The position numbers and the translations under genes are program-made. A stretch of DNA of 64,000 bases from Brachycybe producta (lineage: Eukaryota; Arthropoda; Diplopoda; Playtdesmida; Andrognathidae): positions 3,925,495-3,989,494 of the forward strand of contig JAUPFP010000020.1 in the NCBI GenBank assembly GCA_036925085.1, written 5' to 3'. Each line of letters opens with the position of its first letter. Position 1 is the first letter of the stretch. The notes below the pieces were generated by a model. That model saw only the letters and a list, made by a program, of their open reading frames with translations, had not been told where the DNA came from and ran no database searches. Below, piece by piece: positions 43,601-55,117 of this stretch.

Positions 43601-43805
43601 GTAATAGAAACTAGAACGGTAGCTCAGTCCCTTAAAGGGGTATTTTTCTTGTTTTCATGATATCTTTCAAAATAAACTTTTTATGAACAAAAAAATAAAA
43701 AAAAAGTATCGTTTTCTTAAAGTTGGGTCGTTTTCTAACTACGATAAAAAGCTTATTTTGAAAGATATCAACATGAAAGTACCCTTCTAGTTTCTAAAAC
43801 ACTTT
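43601..43805. mobile_element. AACTAGAACGGTAGC foldback MITE
   Basis: Arms TAGAAACTAGAACGGTAGCT and inverse end CCTTCTAGTTTCTAAAACAC, with ATGATATCTTTCAAAATAAA and its inverse inside. It lies just 5' of the MADF gene's first coding exon. Confidence 0.75.
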
Positions 43806-43920
43806 CTGTTGCTTCTGTAAGACTGAGTATATCAGAGTTTGGAGTTCGAGGAGCCTTAACATTAAAAAAAAAATACAGCTAAAAAGTTTTTTTGTGTTCA
43901 GATCTTTAAAAAGAGATGTT

Positions 43921-44282
43921 TTAAGCCCAGGTTCAGACTAGAACAGAACATGTTCGCAAAGATTTCTAAAGAACATGTTCGTTGTTCTGTTCGCGCTGTG
44001 GCCAGAGTGTCCAAACTTGAACAGAACATGCATGTTCGCAAGTTCGCAACGTGCTCCCAGTTGGGAACCTCATAAATCTTTCCATCTGTCAGAACCGCCA
44101 ATGACTGGATGTTCGAGGAAATGCTTGCCGAGACGTCCGAACTACTCCTGCCCCGAACACAAACATCCTTTGATGTGACAGTCAAAAACCTGACAACTGG
44201 TGGCTCGAGTCCGAACAGAACAATTGAACAAAATTTGCTAAATTCGTTAATTCGTTATCTGTTCTATTCGGATCCACCTTAA
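43921..44282. mobile_element. TTAA-flanked GAACAGAACA MITE
   Basis: Ends TTAAGCCCAGGTTCAGACTA and inverse TTAAGGTGGATCCGAATAGA, continuing GAACAGA in both. TTAA on each side. Relative at 7331-7600. Confidence 0.8.
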
Positions 44283-44389
44283 GACATTCTTTAAATATGG
44301 ACAAGATCGAAATTAACTTTTACCTCCTTCCCACCTTCACAAGAGCATTACAAACAAAAATTTAAAATTGAGTTACTTTCAAACTGCTG

Positions 44390-44771
44390 TAAAAAAGCTT
44401 ATTTTAAAAGATATCAAAGCTTGAGTGACTCGATTGCTCTTCTAGTTTCTAAATTTCTTCTTAAGGTGGTTTTAGAGTGGAAATGCCTCTGGAACTCTTG
44501 ATTATTCTGTTTTTCAGATGCAAAATGAGGAGAAACTTGAATGTGTTTTAAAAACTAGAAGGGTAGCATAATCCCTTAAGGGTATTTTCATGTTGATATA
44601 ATTCAAAATAAACTTTTTTATGTCAGTTTGAAAATGAACCAACTTGAAACAGAAGACACTTAACAGACAATATTTTTTTAATTTTTGTTCGTAAAAAAAA
44701 CTTATTTTGAAAGACATCAACGTGAAAACACCCTTAAGTGATTGAACTACCCTTCTAGTTTTTAAAACACT
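44390..44771. mobile_element. TTAAGGTGGTTT foldback MITE, full copy plus an adjoining half
   Basis: 44461-44771 has TTAAGGTGGTTTTAGAG, AAAACTAGAAGGGTAGC and the inverse ACCCTTCTAGTTTTTAAAAC. 44390-44455 is a separate right half (TATTTTAAAAGATATC to TTCTAGTTTCTAAA). Confidence 0.75.
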
Positions 44772-45820
44772 TCGTAGTTTCTCATCATTTTTCTCCAGAA
44801 AGACAGAATAACCAGTGTTCAGAAATCAGCTGTTTATAAAAAAAACCCTTCTTAAATGTTCTGTTTCTGAAACGCCGAATAACAAATAGAAATACTAGAA
44901 ACGATTTCACTAAATCTTTAAAATAAAAACAACGTGATAGGACAAACGTGGCTCCGCCATTCATTATCATGTTACGATTGAGTTGAATATCCTGATTAAA
45001 GCGAGAAAACCACAATAGTCCTACCACTCTTGAAACAAACCATGAATTTGTGTCCCTCGTCGATATATTTACCTTGAAATAACGTTCTTTTCGGACCGAA
45101 TTACAAGCGGATCCAACCGATATCTAATTTAAATGAATATGTGATTAACCAAAAAATGATTGATTTATTGAACGTAAAAATGTAAAATAGAAACTCACCA
45201 ACCTGAAAGGGAATTCAAGAATGACCGTTAAATGGTTGAAATTTACATTAAAAGAGGCTACGTTAAAAACCAATTGAATAAGGTCATAGGTTCAAATTCA
45301 AGTAGAAAACTTAGCACTTTTAACGTCAACTTGAACCCTCTAAACAGAACTCCAACATTGAAAATCCCTTATAAAAGTTATAAATTAAACCACATATTTT
45401 TTTCTATGTTGGAACCCTGTTTAGAGGATTTAATTTAAGATTAAGTGCTAAGTTTCCTCCTTGAATTTGAGCCTTAGCCTCGTTCACCAGGGTGGTTGAA
45501 AAAGTAAAATAAATTCAACTTTAACGTTGACCCTTCCTACATTTTTTTGGCTCAATTATATTTGCCCCTTTTTGAAAACTTGATCAGGTTAAACTGCATT
45601 TTTCACCCTTATTTTGAACCAATGGAGATCAATTCAGCTAATAAGGAAGTGCAGTTCATTTTGAGATGTTCCTCAGGGGTTTCTGGAACTTTTAAATTTG
45701 GCAAATTATCAGACTTTCTTATTTTAATTAGGACATTTTTTTAAACATTTGAATTAAAATTGTTCTAAATATAAATAGGACAATCTAGTAAATTGAAATC
45801 TATCTTTTTTTGGCCCAGGG
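44772..45820. other. No gene seen
   Basis: Open frames at 44785-45027 and 45232-45744 have no recognisable motif. AGGGTTCAAGTTGACG-like inverted words near 45300-45540 (TCTAAACAGAACTCC and GGAACCCTGTTTAGA) suggest another decayed foldback. Confidence 0.4.
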
Positions 45821-46100
45821 GCCAGTTGTAGAGGCCAGTGGCTAGTTGCAGAGGCCTGGGTCGAGTTGTAGAGGCCAAGGGCCAGTTGTAGGGGCCTGGA
45901 GCCAGTTGTATAGGCCAGGGTCCAGTTGTAGAGACCAGGGTCCACTTGTAGGGGCCTGGAGCCAGTTGTAGAGGCCAGGAGCCAGTTGTATAGGCCAGGG
46001 TCCAGTTGTAGAGACCAGGGTCCACTTGTAGAGGCCAGGAGCCAGTTGTAGAGGCCAAGATCCAGTTATAAGAGTCCTGAAGCCAGTTGTAGAGGCCAGG
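45821..46100. repeat. 20-bp minisatellite GCCAGTTGTAGAGGCCAGGG
   Basis: About 14 units with an exact 20-base period and frequent AGGGTCC/GGGGCCTGGAGCC variants. The LYNWTLAST-type frames are repeat products (three units make 20 codons). Confidence 0.96.
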
Positions 46101-46402
46101 GGCCTCATTACAGAAAATATAAGACTGTTATATGACAGTAAAATGTCACACGTAGCTTTTAACTTTGCAATGGTCACAAAAGCAAATTACAAAATGTTAT
46201 TATGACAAATGTTGTCATATACTATGACTACTATTGACTGGTGTGCAGAATACTATCAGTCATATAATAAATTAATAATAGTGCACGAGCAGTGACATCA
46301 TAAGGTATGATTGTCACAATTTTATGACTTTTTTTTGTAATGAAGCTCCAGTCTCATAAAATATTGTTAGTGTAAGTTTTCTTGTTAAAATGTAAATTTC
46401 AA

Positions 46403-46675
46403 TTAAGATGGTTTACGAACAGCTGATTTTCGAACTCTGAATATTTTGTCTTTTTCAGAAACAAAATTAAGAGAAACTGTTTTAATAGAAAAGTGTTTTA
46501 GAAACTAGAATGGTAGCTCAATCAATTAAGGTGTATTTTCATGATAATATTTTCAAAATAAACTTTTTATAGACAAATTTAAAAAAACTGCTTAAACTTG
46601 GGTCATTTTTAAACTGGCATAACAAGTTTATTTTGAAAGATACCAAAGATGAAAAAATATTCTTAATTTTACATT
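46403..46675. mobile_element. TTAAGATGGTTT foldback MITE, eroded right end
   Basis: TTAAGATGGTTTACG, then TTTTAGAAACTAGAATGG, then TATTTTGAAAGATACC. The right arm decays after 46645. Confidence 0.65.
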
Positions 46676-47085
46676 CTGGTTCGAATACAATTTCCAATCA
46701 GATCTTCTCGTATGAGTTTATTCTGTGTTGCGTTTTTTTTCAAAGTTTTGATGCGAAAATTGTAAATACTGTTAATGTACTTTTATTAATGTTTATCTTT
46801 TGTTTCATTTATTTTTTGTCATTATAGGTAAGAAAAGATAGAAAAGTTTCGAATTTTTTCTGGAAGAAGGTAATTTACTCTTAGCAACTAAAACACTTAA
46901 GTTCATAGAAACCGTATTGTATTAATTTGTAAGTACTTTTTGAATTTGAATAATTACTCCGCAAGCAGCCCAGAGTGCCTGTGGCAGAGGGGCCATTTAG
47001 TCTAAAAGCAGCATAGAAATGCATTGTTACCCCCCTACGAATTCCCCAAATCATAAAAGTCCCCATGTACAGCATCCTCAGGAAT
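46676..47085. other. AT-rich spacer with a GC-rich islet
   Basis: 46965-47080 is markedly less AT-rich than its surroundings (CAGCCCAGAGTGCCTGTGGC). I recognise no gene or element in it. Confidence 0.35.
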
Positions 47086-47506
47086 AGGGGTGTGGAGTCG
47101 TTACGTAATTGTTCGACTCCAACTCCGACTCCACTACGACTCCAACAAACAAAAATAGAAAAAAATTCACAAATAATTTGTACATTGTAATCGAATTTAA
47201 TTTAAATTGAATTGATTCTTAAAAACAGCATGGCTTCAATTATGTCCGATTTCATCGATGCTCTCAAATCGGATTTTAGAATTCGGAGAGAGCAGAAAAT
47301 AAGCTTTCCACAGATACCTGAGTCGGTGGTAAAGCCCTAGCGGTTAGAGCGGCATTTTGTGTAATCTCTGGGTACGTCAATATTGCATCTTTAAGAGTCA
47401 ATTTTGATGTTCGGTCAGTCATTTTTCTTTTGGACTCTTGAGTCGCTTACTTCATGCCGACTGTCCGACTACTATCAAAAATGAACGACTCCGACTCCAC
47501 AGCCCT
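47086..47506. mobile_element. MITE with AGGGCTGTGGAGTCG ends, copy 1
   Basis: Ends AGGGGTGTGGAGTCG and CGACTCCGACTCCACAGCCCT, with TA at each edge. The conserved interior is GGTAAAGCCCTAGCGGTTAG plus AGCGGCATTTTGTG (47330-47365). The second copy is at 56157-56766. Confidence 0.75.
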
Positions 47507-47689
47507 ACTCTGGACCCATTTTCGAATGACCCTAGGTACAAATGACCAGAAGTACGAGTCTTAAATTAGTTAAAACTTATATTAGCTTTGTTTCGATCTG
47601 GCGAAATATTTTTTTTTATAAAGACAACTACATAATGAAACAAAAACGTTTATAAATTTTGCAAGAATGAATGAAACTAACAAAAAAAA

Positions 47690-47884
47690 ACCGACGATTG
47701 TTGCAATTTTGGTGGTGGTTTCACGGATCACCTTGTGGCGACCCTGAGTGAATCCACACTTGTTTTTTTATTATTAATAATTTAATATTTAATATTATTT
47801 CATTTATTTGTATCTTCTTAATGAAGGGTTCGAGAACCTTTTAGGATTTGGATTCGAGAAAACTTAGGATTCGTCACACCTCTA
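47690..47884 (-). mobile_element. GAATCC-rich MITE, inverted partial copy
   Basis: Reads GGATCACCTTGTGGCGACCC to GGATTCGTCACACCTCTA, inverse of the left half of 42781-43230. Confidence 0.75.
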
Positions 47885-48211
47885 ATTTTTTCTCATCAAA
47901 AACGCTGGTTAGAGGCTAGAAGTCTCAAGTTGACAACTGATAGTAACCAGACATCTAGCCCCTAACCAGCTTTTTTTTGAAAGAAAAAGCATAATTTGCA
48001 GTTGCTGTCTAATGATGATGATCATTACTCCCCAATTGGCATTTGGGGGTCACAAATTGAAAAACATTTTGCTTGATAGCGCATAAAAATCCGTGCCGTA
48101 ATCATTATACAATGCAGTTCTATTCAATTGTTTTTTTTTATTAGTATTAATTTTGTATACATGCACAATATGTGCACAATTTTCAGACAACCGATAGCCT
48201 CGTACGAGATT

Positions 48212-51079
48212 TTAGGTCTCGTTTGTTTCTTCGTCCATATTATACACACTACACAAACTCTCGATTGCATCCACTTCTTCCAGTTTCTCAACCGAAGCCG
48301 AGATCATTTCCTCGTCCAATCGAGTCTCATTTCTGATTTTCCCCATGAATCTCTGAATAACTGTCTCTGATGGCAATTTGAAAATGCTTCCAAGAAATTT
48401 GTACGTTTTACGACTTTGTTGATAGAGAGCGAGAGAGAATTTTTTCATGTTTGGGTTCCAATGTTGCAATTTGTTTTTTGATGCAAATGCTTTTAGCTGT
48501 GCAGAAAAAACGTCCAGAATGCATTGCGGTAGAAATTGAGCCGATGCCTCGATGATCCCGTCGACGGTCATTTCAGATGGCGATCCACACGAACAGTCCT
48601 TTTTCTTTGAATTGTCTTTAAGTAGGAGATATTTTCTTTTTAATTTGCTGATCATCTGACACTGTTTTCGGATTTTGGATTTCAGGTTTTCGGTTTCTGG
48701 TGTTACTTGTAATTTTCTCCTCCCTCGCTTTGGTATATTGTCTTCCATAGAGGTGTAAATAATAAATGGCGCGACGTCCAGAGTGTCTACCCTCTGTACC
48801 TCAAACGGTACCGATGCAAGTATGCATTGTACTGGTGCCGGTGAAAGTACGCTCTCCACTGCTTGGCCTTTAAAGTAAATAAAACAAATTCCGAATTACA
48901 TATAAACCAATTCCTTGGATTAAAACACGGAAACAATTAAAAAAGCATTTAAGATGGCTGATTAGAAAAAAAAATTTAAAGTGTTTTAGAAACTAGAATA
49001 GTTGGTGATAATGCTAGAAGCTTTTTCGTGATGATGTCTTTCAAAATAAACTTTTTATGACAGTTTGGAAAAAAAAAAGGTCAAAATAGTTTTTCAGTGA
49101 AATGTCAATGGAAAAACCAAAAAAACTAGTCATTTTCAAACTCGACCGGTAAAAAGTGGTTCGTGAGCCACCCGATGACTCCATTTTGCAGCCGAACTCG
49201 ACCACTAAAAAGTGGTTCGTGTGCCTAGACTCTTAATATGCTTTTTTGTGGTTTCGCCATGCGTTCATTTGTATAGAGTTAAAAAAAAATCTTTTCTAAA
49301 AAAATTCTTACTTATCAATGGTTCGTCAACTACAGGTTGACTTGGTTCCTTGCTGGCTACTGGAGCAGACGGTTCTTTACAGTAACTGTGCTCACTATTC
49401 ACATTTACGACTAAATTTGAAACCAATAATAATTAACAATGTGAATTAAAAAAAAATAATTATATGAAAACCGTTTAACACAAAAAAAAAAATCGGATAA
49501 CACAAAATACATTTCCGGTTTGGTTCCGAAACACGATATTTCGGTTCTTTCCATTTTGTGTTAAAGGGTTTCCACTGCTATACATATAGTTTTTACCACC
49601 GTTGCCTTCAGTTGTAATCGTCAGGAATGTCTCGGCTTCGACTGTGGTCTTCGGCAATGTTTCGGCTATCTCTTTAGTTTCAATTTGTTGGCGTCTTACG
49701 AGTGGCCGTCGCAGTTTTCTTCGCCTTTTGGAAGTGTTTTTGCCGAAGAAGATTGTTGGCACTGCATTCCATACAATTTTCTTTTTATCTTTATTCATGA
49801 ACATGGAATCTTCGAAGTGATCCGTGCATAAATATAGCTTCTTATAGAGGTCTGCCCCAGATTTCCTCTGCAAATCCTCTCGTCCGATATTTGCGATCCA
49901 TTGCTTGCTTCTAAAATTTTTTAACATCAATCAATGAAGTTAAACGTAATCGAAAACAATCCGGTCAAATTAAATAAAATTCAAATGATCCAGTGTCTGT
50001 TGCTCCAGCACTCAGGGTGTCAGATTTACATTTGGAGAACTTGCACCAGGGCAACCGAAAATTGACGAGGCCGTGTCCGGTTTACTGTGATGTTTTATGA
50101 ACAACATATTTTCAAAATGATTATTCTGCATAGAAGGATGCACGCGTCCAGAGTGGTCCAGGCTATAGAACAGAACAGCGAAACACAGTGTCGACTTTGT
50201 TGCCCTCAGGGTCGCCACAAAGTGATTATATTGGTGATCCAGGTCCGACCACCGAAATTGCAACAATCGCCGGGTTTTTTTTTGTGTCAGTGAACGGCTT
50301 CTATTGGACGTCAATGGAGTTAAAACTAATTTTACCAAAGTTTTTAACAGTTTTTTTTAAAGGTTAGGATTCGAAAGATTCAAAAAAGATGAAAAAAGCG
50401 CGAAGATTCGAGTTTTCGAATCTCGAATATATATTTGAAGATTCGCGGGATTCGAATGTCCCATCCCTAGTTTATACTAGATATCGGTGCAGCCGCGCAG
50501 CGCGTGCAGGCACAATAAAGCTACGGAAAAGCAAACAGTTCAAGCGCCTTTATGATTTTGAGAGTGTGCATTATGTCATTTTTTTTTTTTAGAAAAAAGA
50601 ACGTCATGAATTCGATTGCAAAGTGCAAACATTTTCTTTTTGCATGTAATTTCGTAAATGATAAATTTATACATTTTTTTAATTGCACGGGCTCCCCAAG
50701 AGCCTCCGGGCTCGTACATAAGAGGCTACAGGTGTCTCGATCCACTTTATACTGGATAATAATCACACAATTATTCGAAATGGCGTAAACCTGGCGCGGT
50801 GGCGCCCCACCGATATTTTCGAGAGCCCCGGCTGCAAGTGCTCTCTCTTGGTCCAATGTAAATCTAGGCCCTGCAATTAATTAATTTTACCTAAAGTAGA
50901 ATATTATTAAAACATGCAATTTGACAATAAAGAGTGTATTGGGTCCAGTGGTGCCGTTTTGATGAAAATACATACCTTTCTTCATTCTTTGGGAATGTGA
51001 AAAATGAGAGATGTTTGTGTTTCTTCCTGTTGTTGTGACAATCAATTGCCGCACAATAAATACCACCAGCAGTTCGCAT
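48212..51079 (-). CDS. THAP-domain protein with P-element/THAP9-like C-terminal region, four exons
   Basis: Proposed exons on the minus strand are 50976-51079, 49597-49910, 49312-49410 and 48212-48867, 1173 bases (390 residues). Junctions are in phase with donors AAG|GTATGT, GTG|GTAAAA (or three bases earlier) and ATAA|GTAAGA, and acceptors TTTTAG, ATTTAG and TTAAAG. Exons 1-2 build a THAP zinc domain (1-89): C9-x4-C14, W39, C63-x2-H66 and AVPTIF at 84-89. A likely coiled coil lies at about 232-255. Residues about 290-350 (HWNPNMKKFSLALYQQSRKT, then FKLPSETVIQRF) match the helix-turn-helix-like segment seen before the catalytic domain in P-element/THAP9-type transposases. No catalytic domain follows; the protein ends about 40 residues later. 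It is probably a nuclear DNA-binding protein domesticated from, or shared with, such transposases. An alternative upstream ATG lies six codons earlier. Confidence 0.85.
48981..49228. mobile_element. AACTAGAATAGTTGG foldback fragment joined to a GGTTCGTG MITE half, in THAP intron 3
   Basis: 48981-49140 parallels 39880-40030. 49143-49228 repeats CTCGACCRSTAAAAAGTGGTTCGTG twice and resembles the arm of 27962-28143. Confidence 0.6.
50201..50470 (+). mobile_element. GAATCC-rich MITE, right part, in THAP intron 1
   Basis: Reads CAGGGTCGCCACAAAGTGAT to GGGATTCGAATGTCCCATCC plus CTAG, the best-preserved right end of the family. Confidence 0.8.
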
Positions 51080-51080
51080 T

Positions 51081-51329
51081 TTTTTTTTTACTAGCATTAG
51101 CTGATTAGAATTTTTCATAGCGCATGCGCATTGCCGTCCATCTGTTTTATATAGGAAAGTATTGCAGATTTGCGTTAGCATCGCCATCTATTGATCACCA
51201 ATGGAAACTGCCGATGAGACGTTCACTTAGGGGTAGTTTTCACTTGCCATCACTTTCCTATATAAAACGATGGACGGCAATGCGCTGGCGCTCTGAAAAG
51301 TTCTAATCAGCTAATGCTAGTTTTTTTAA
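51081..51329. repeat. Inverted repeat around the THAP gene start
   Basis: Arms of about 80 bases (51081-51160 and 51251-51329) are near-perfect inverse copies: ACTAGCATTAGCTGATTAGA and its inverse, ATTGCCGTCCATC and its inverse, TTTTATATAGGAAAGT and its inverse. The spacer is about 90 bases. The left arm ends next to the THAP start codon. Confidence 0.85.
51120..51153 (-). promoter_or_regulatory. Putative THAP gene promoter: TATA box and NRF1-like site
   Basis: The minus strand has TATATAAAA at 51145-51153, about 70 bases before the ATG at 51079. Between them at 51120-51129 is GCGCATGCGC, the consensus palindrome bound by NRF1-type factors. Spacing fits a short 5' UTR. Inference from sequence only. 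Confidence 0.45.
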
Positions 51330-51372
51330 ACAACTATTACATTGAGAGCCCTGGAAAGACTTACTTGAGAAC

Positions 51373-51582
51373 ACAAGGCAATTAGAAAACGGGACAAACA
51401 GAAGTTGCCTCCTCCCTTTTTATGACGACTGGCAACTTCTAATTGGTTGGTTATGTAGTCTGACGTCACATGCTTCACCGCCCTTTTCAACGTGGAACCA
51501 CACAACAAACCAATTAGAAGTTGCTGGTCGTCATAAAAAGGGCGGAGCCAACTGAAGTTTGTCCCGATTTCTAATTGCCTGT
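51373..51582. mobile_element. ACAGGCAATTAG foldback MITE, copy 4
   Basis: Long arms as at 21030, TGACGTCA at 51461-51468. The exact 9-bp direct repeat CTTGAGAAC flanks it (51364-51372 and 51583-51591). Confidence 0.92.
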
Positions 51583-51591
51583 CTTGAGAAC

Positions 51592-52681
51592 ACAAATGCA
51601 CATCCACCACTAGAAAGTTAGGGGAAGAAATTATAGTGTGTTTGCTGTCTTCATTGTGCTTTTTTTCAGGCCAATGCAGCTGACGTCATAGCGCACTATG
51701 TAAAGGCTTTCAACCAAATTCCAAAGTTTTCAGAAAAATTTGCTAAAATCTTAACATTTTACAGGGTGGATAAAAATTATTAAGTTTCAGATTTTTATGC
51801 AATATCAAGCAAATGTTTCTCAAGTTGTGGGCCAAGTGTCAATGGACCTTATGTCCAACAAGGGCCTCTCTCTAGTGGTAGTAGGTGAAAAGATGGCCCT
51901 CTAAGAAGTTAGCAGACGAAACTTTAACATAGAGAACTCTATGGAAAAATCACTGCACAATTAAATTTTTTTGCCGTTTTCTCGCAATTAGCGAGAAATC
52001 GGCAAAACAACTCGCCCAATTTTCGTGAATTTTTTGAAAAAATAAAGACAAAAGCACGTAGTTTCACATCCATGCATCAGTTTTTTTAATATTCCTCGTT
52101 GTTTTTTTAATTTTAGAAATTTTGTTCTGAACGTTGCTTGTAAAACGGAAACTTTTAACATGGAAGCCAACGTTACACACACACGGAAAGAATCAAAGAC
52201 AGACGGGGATTAATATATATATTAAGGTGGTTAAAAAATTAAGACTCAATTTTTTTATAGGCATGCTGGTAATTTAGTTCCTTTTGGTCTAAAAACATTC
52301 TGTGTGGAATTTCAGGTAGGAATTATAATATTTAGGGGTCGCTCAACTTTTGTTTAAACTTTCAATATGTATTACAATGCTATTACATACTATTACATAC
52401 TATAACAATTACTGTACTCTGTATGAAACTATCAGAAAAATTTATATTTGTGTTTTTTCACTCTGTAAGGCCCATTAACATTAGTAGTGTCGAATTTTAC
52501 AATGTTCATTCAACAATGTAGTTATTTGAGGGGATGATGGCGACTGTGCTGCTCCACCAACTGGAGTAGTGGGCCTTTTTAGTCTCTTCATTCTTGGTCA
52601 GGGGGTCATTGAAAGCTGTTATCATGGCAACTCCTCTCGCCTCCCCATCATTTACAAAACAAAAAGTAGTAAAAAAAGGAA
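51592..52681. other. No gene seen
   Basis: AT-rich. A frame at 51988-52182 has no recognisable motif. Confidence 0.4.
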
Positions 52682-53384
52682 TTAAGAGCCTAGATACACG
52701 TCTTCCATCTTGTTGTTTTGAACAGACGACAAGGAGACAAATGAGTGTTATTATATGGTGTTACTAAAACTGCAAGAAATCGCCTCAAAATCGCTCAATT
52801 AAAACAGAGTAAAGCGCTTAATGCAATAAAAAGTATTGTTCTTTAAGTGCTCGATTTATATAATTTTTGAACAGGTCCTTCTATTTTTAAACAAGGTTCA
52901 AAACCGTATGTTAAATCCTATTAGATCAAAAAAACGCCCCACAAACATTTGAAAAACTTTCGTTAAAAACGACTTAGAAGAATAACAAAATAATTAGCAC
53001 ATACTTTCATGTATTGGCTTCACGATGTTTCTCTTTTATAAATTTTGAAAAGGTCCTTCTATTTTTTAATAAAGTTTCAAATCGTACATTTTTTAACTCC
53101 ATGTTAAGTCCCATAGGACCAAAAAATCGTCATTCAAACATTTGAAGAACTCCCATTAAAAGCGACTTAGAACAATCGCATAATAATTAGCACGTGCATT
53201 AATCTATTGGCTTCACAATGTTTTTTTTATAAGCTTAGCACGCGAAATTATTTTTTCTATTAATTATTATGTGACTTGAAACCTAGAAAAAAAAACGTTA
53301 AAAAAAACCGTTTTTCAATCAAAAACGATCGCAGCGCCTACATTCGGAGAAATTTTGAACTAAACGCTGTATCTAGGCTCTTAA
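52682..53384. mobile_element. TTAAGAGCCTAGAT MITE, copy 2 (inverted)
   Basis: TTAAGAGCCTAGATACACGT to ATCTAGGCTCTTAA. The interior is the reverse complement of 23369-24276 with one internal repeat fewer. The small frame at 53276-53464 overlaps this MITE and is not called. Confidence 0.88.
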
Positions 53385-54675
53385 AAAAAGCAGTAGGTGG
53401 ACAAATGTACACGGAAATATTTGATAATCTTGAGAGACACCTAAATATTATAATTCCTACCTGAAATTCCAAACAGAATGTTTTTTAGACCAAAAGGAAC
53501 TAAAATACCAACATGCCTCCTTTCATTTTTTTTTAAAAAAAATTTTTTTCCAGGTAAACTGGCCAAAATAATAAAAAAAAATGGTAAAAAAAGATGTTTG
53601 TGCAACTTTGTATAATATTGCAAGTTACGCACGTGTACATATTTTAAAAAAACAAAAACAAAGAAAAATAATATTAGTTATGACAAGTTATAAGCTTCTG
53701 TGCTTAAATTTTTTATTCAAAAAGTTCTAAAAAGTTGATAGAAAACTGAAAAAAAAAACACAAAAAAATTACATGCAAATTGGGCTAAGTGGACACTTTA
53801 TAGCTCTATGAACTTAGAATTGAAGTGAACCACATTTATTTAACTTACTGTCTGTCACAGCCTTTTTTTTTTTAAAAAAAAATTTTTAACTTCACACTTG
53901 GATAGAAATTACATAAGAACAAAAGTCGGGATTTTGTCTATAAATTATTGCTTGAAATAAAATGAAAGAAAAACCACCTCCTTTTATAAGAGTGTTTGAT
54001 GTTGTGTTAGTTCAGGAAACTATTTAAATGACATTGCCCCTTTGTTTAACATTGCGCTTCCTACTTATTAACTGTAAACGAATTTCCCCCCCCCCTTCTA
54101 ACAACAGCAACAGCCAAAAAAAAAAAGACTTGAAGAGGGAAATAAGAAGATGAAAAATACACACACCTTGTAATTTATGTCAAGAGAGCCATACATAACA
54201 AGTGTCACACCCCAACTTCATAATAATAATGCAAAAATTATCGATATGGCAAACACATTTGCGCCCTTAATATATTATTTCTAATAAGCTAAAATAACTC
54301 TTCCGGGTAAGATGAGGACGGTTAAATTTGATAGTTTGGCGCCACATTTCAGCTCTAAACTTAATTCATTTTTAAAATTTTAATAGGTTTGGTGCCAAGG
54401 ATTTGTAAATATAGAAAAAAAAAATCCATTTTTTTTTTCTTCTTCAAATTAATATTTTAATTATATGCAAATTAGAATGTCTTATGACCAGCTGATTTTC
54501 TAACTGAATTCTGCGTTAACTTGCAGTTTTTTTTAAAAAAATGAACCACAATTCATTTTTAAAGCAGAAACAATTGTGGTTACATTAACCATGGTCTGAT
54601 CAATAGAGTTTACTCAACTGCTTTATCACACAATGTGGTTAACCACATTGTTAAATGGTTAAATACGTCACTTCC
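53385..54675. other. No gene seen
   Basis: AT-rich with many A/T homopolymers and a C10 run near 54086. No coding frame. Confidence 0.4.
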
Positions 54676-54886
54676 ACAGGCAATTAGAAATCGGGACAAA
54701 CAGAAGTTGGCTCCGCCCTTTTTATGACAAACGGCAACTACTAATTGGTTGGTTATGTAGTCTGACGTCACATGCTCCCCCCCTCTTAATTTTCAACTTC
54801 GAACCACAGAACAAACCAATTAGAAGTTGCCGGTCGTCATAAAAAGGGCGGAGCCAACTTCTGTTCGTCCCGATTTCTAAAAACCG
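54676..54886. mobile_element. ACAGGCAATTAG foldback MITE, copy 5
   Basis: TGACGTCA at 54763-54770. The right end is altered (GATTTCTAAAAACCGTGG in place of TTGCCTGT). Confidence 0.88.
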
Positions 54887-55117
54887 TGGTTTCCCCAAAC
54901 TCTAATTGGCCCAACGGTAGAATTTTTTTTGGGGAAAAATTTTGAACTATAATGTCTTGTTTCCACTGGGGTGAAAATTTGAACTTTTTGAAAATTTCAA
55001 ATTTTCACCTCACGTGAAAAACAAGGCATAAAAGTGAATACGACAGGTAGGAGCTAAAAATGTGACTGAGTCTATTAATTAGCTGCTTAGCCTGTTTTAT
55101 TCGGAGAGCTAATGTTC

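Noticed and set aside
45754..46177. Frames with LYNWTLAST-type repeats
   Set aside because: Product of the 20-bp minisatellite at 45821-46100.
53276..53464. 62-codon frame with KNVKKNRFSIKNDRS
   Set aside because: Mostly inside a TTAAGAGCC MITE copy; no conservation with the copy at 23369.
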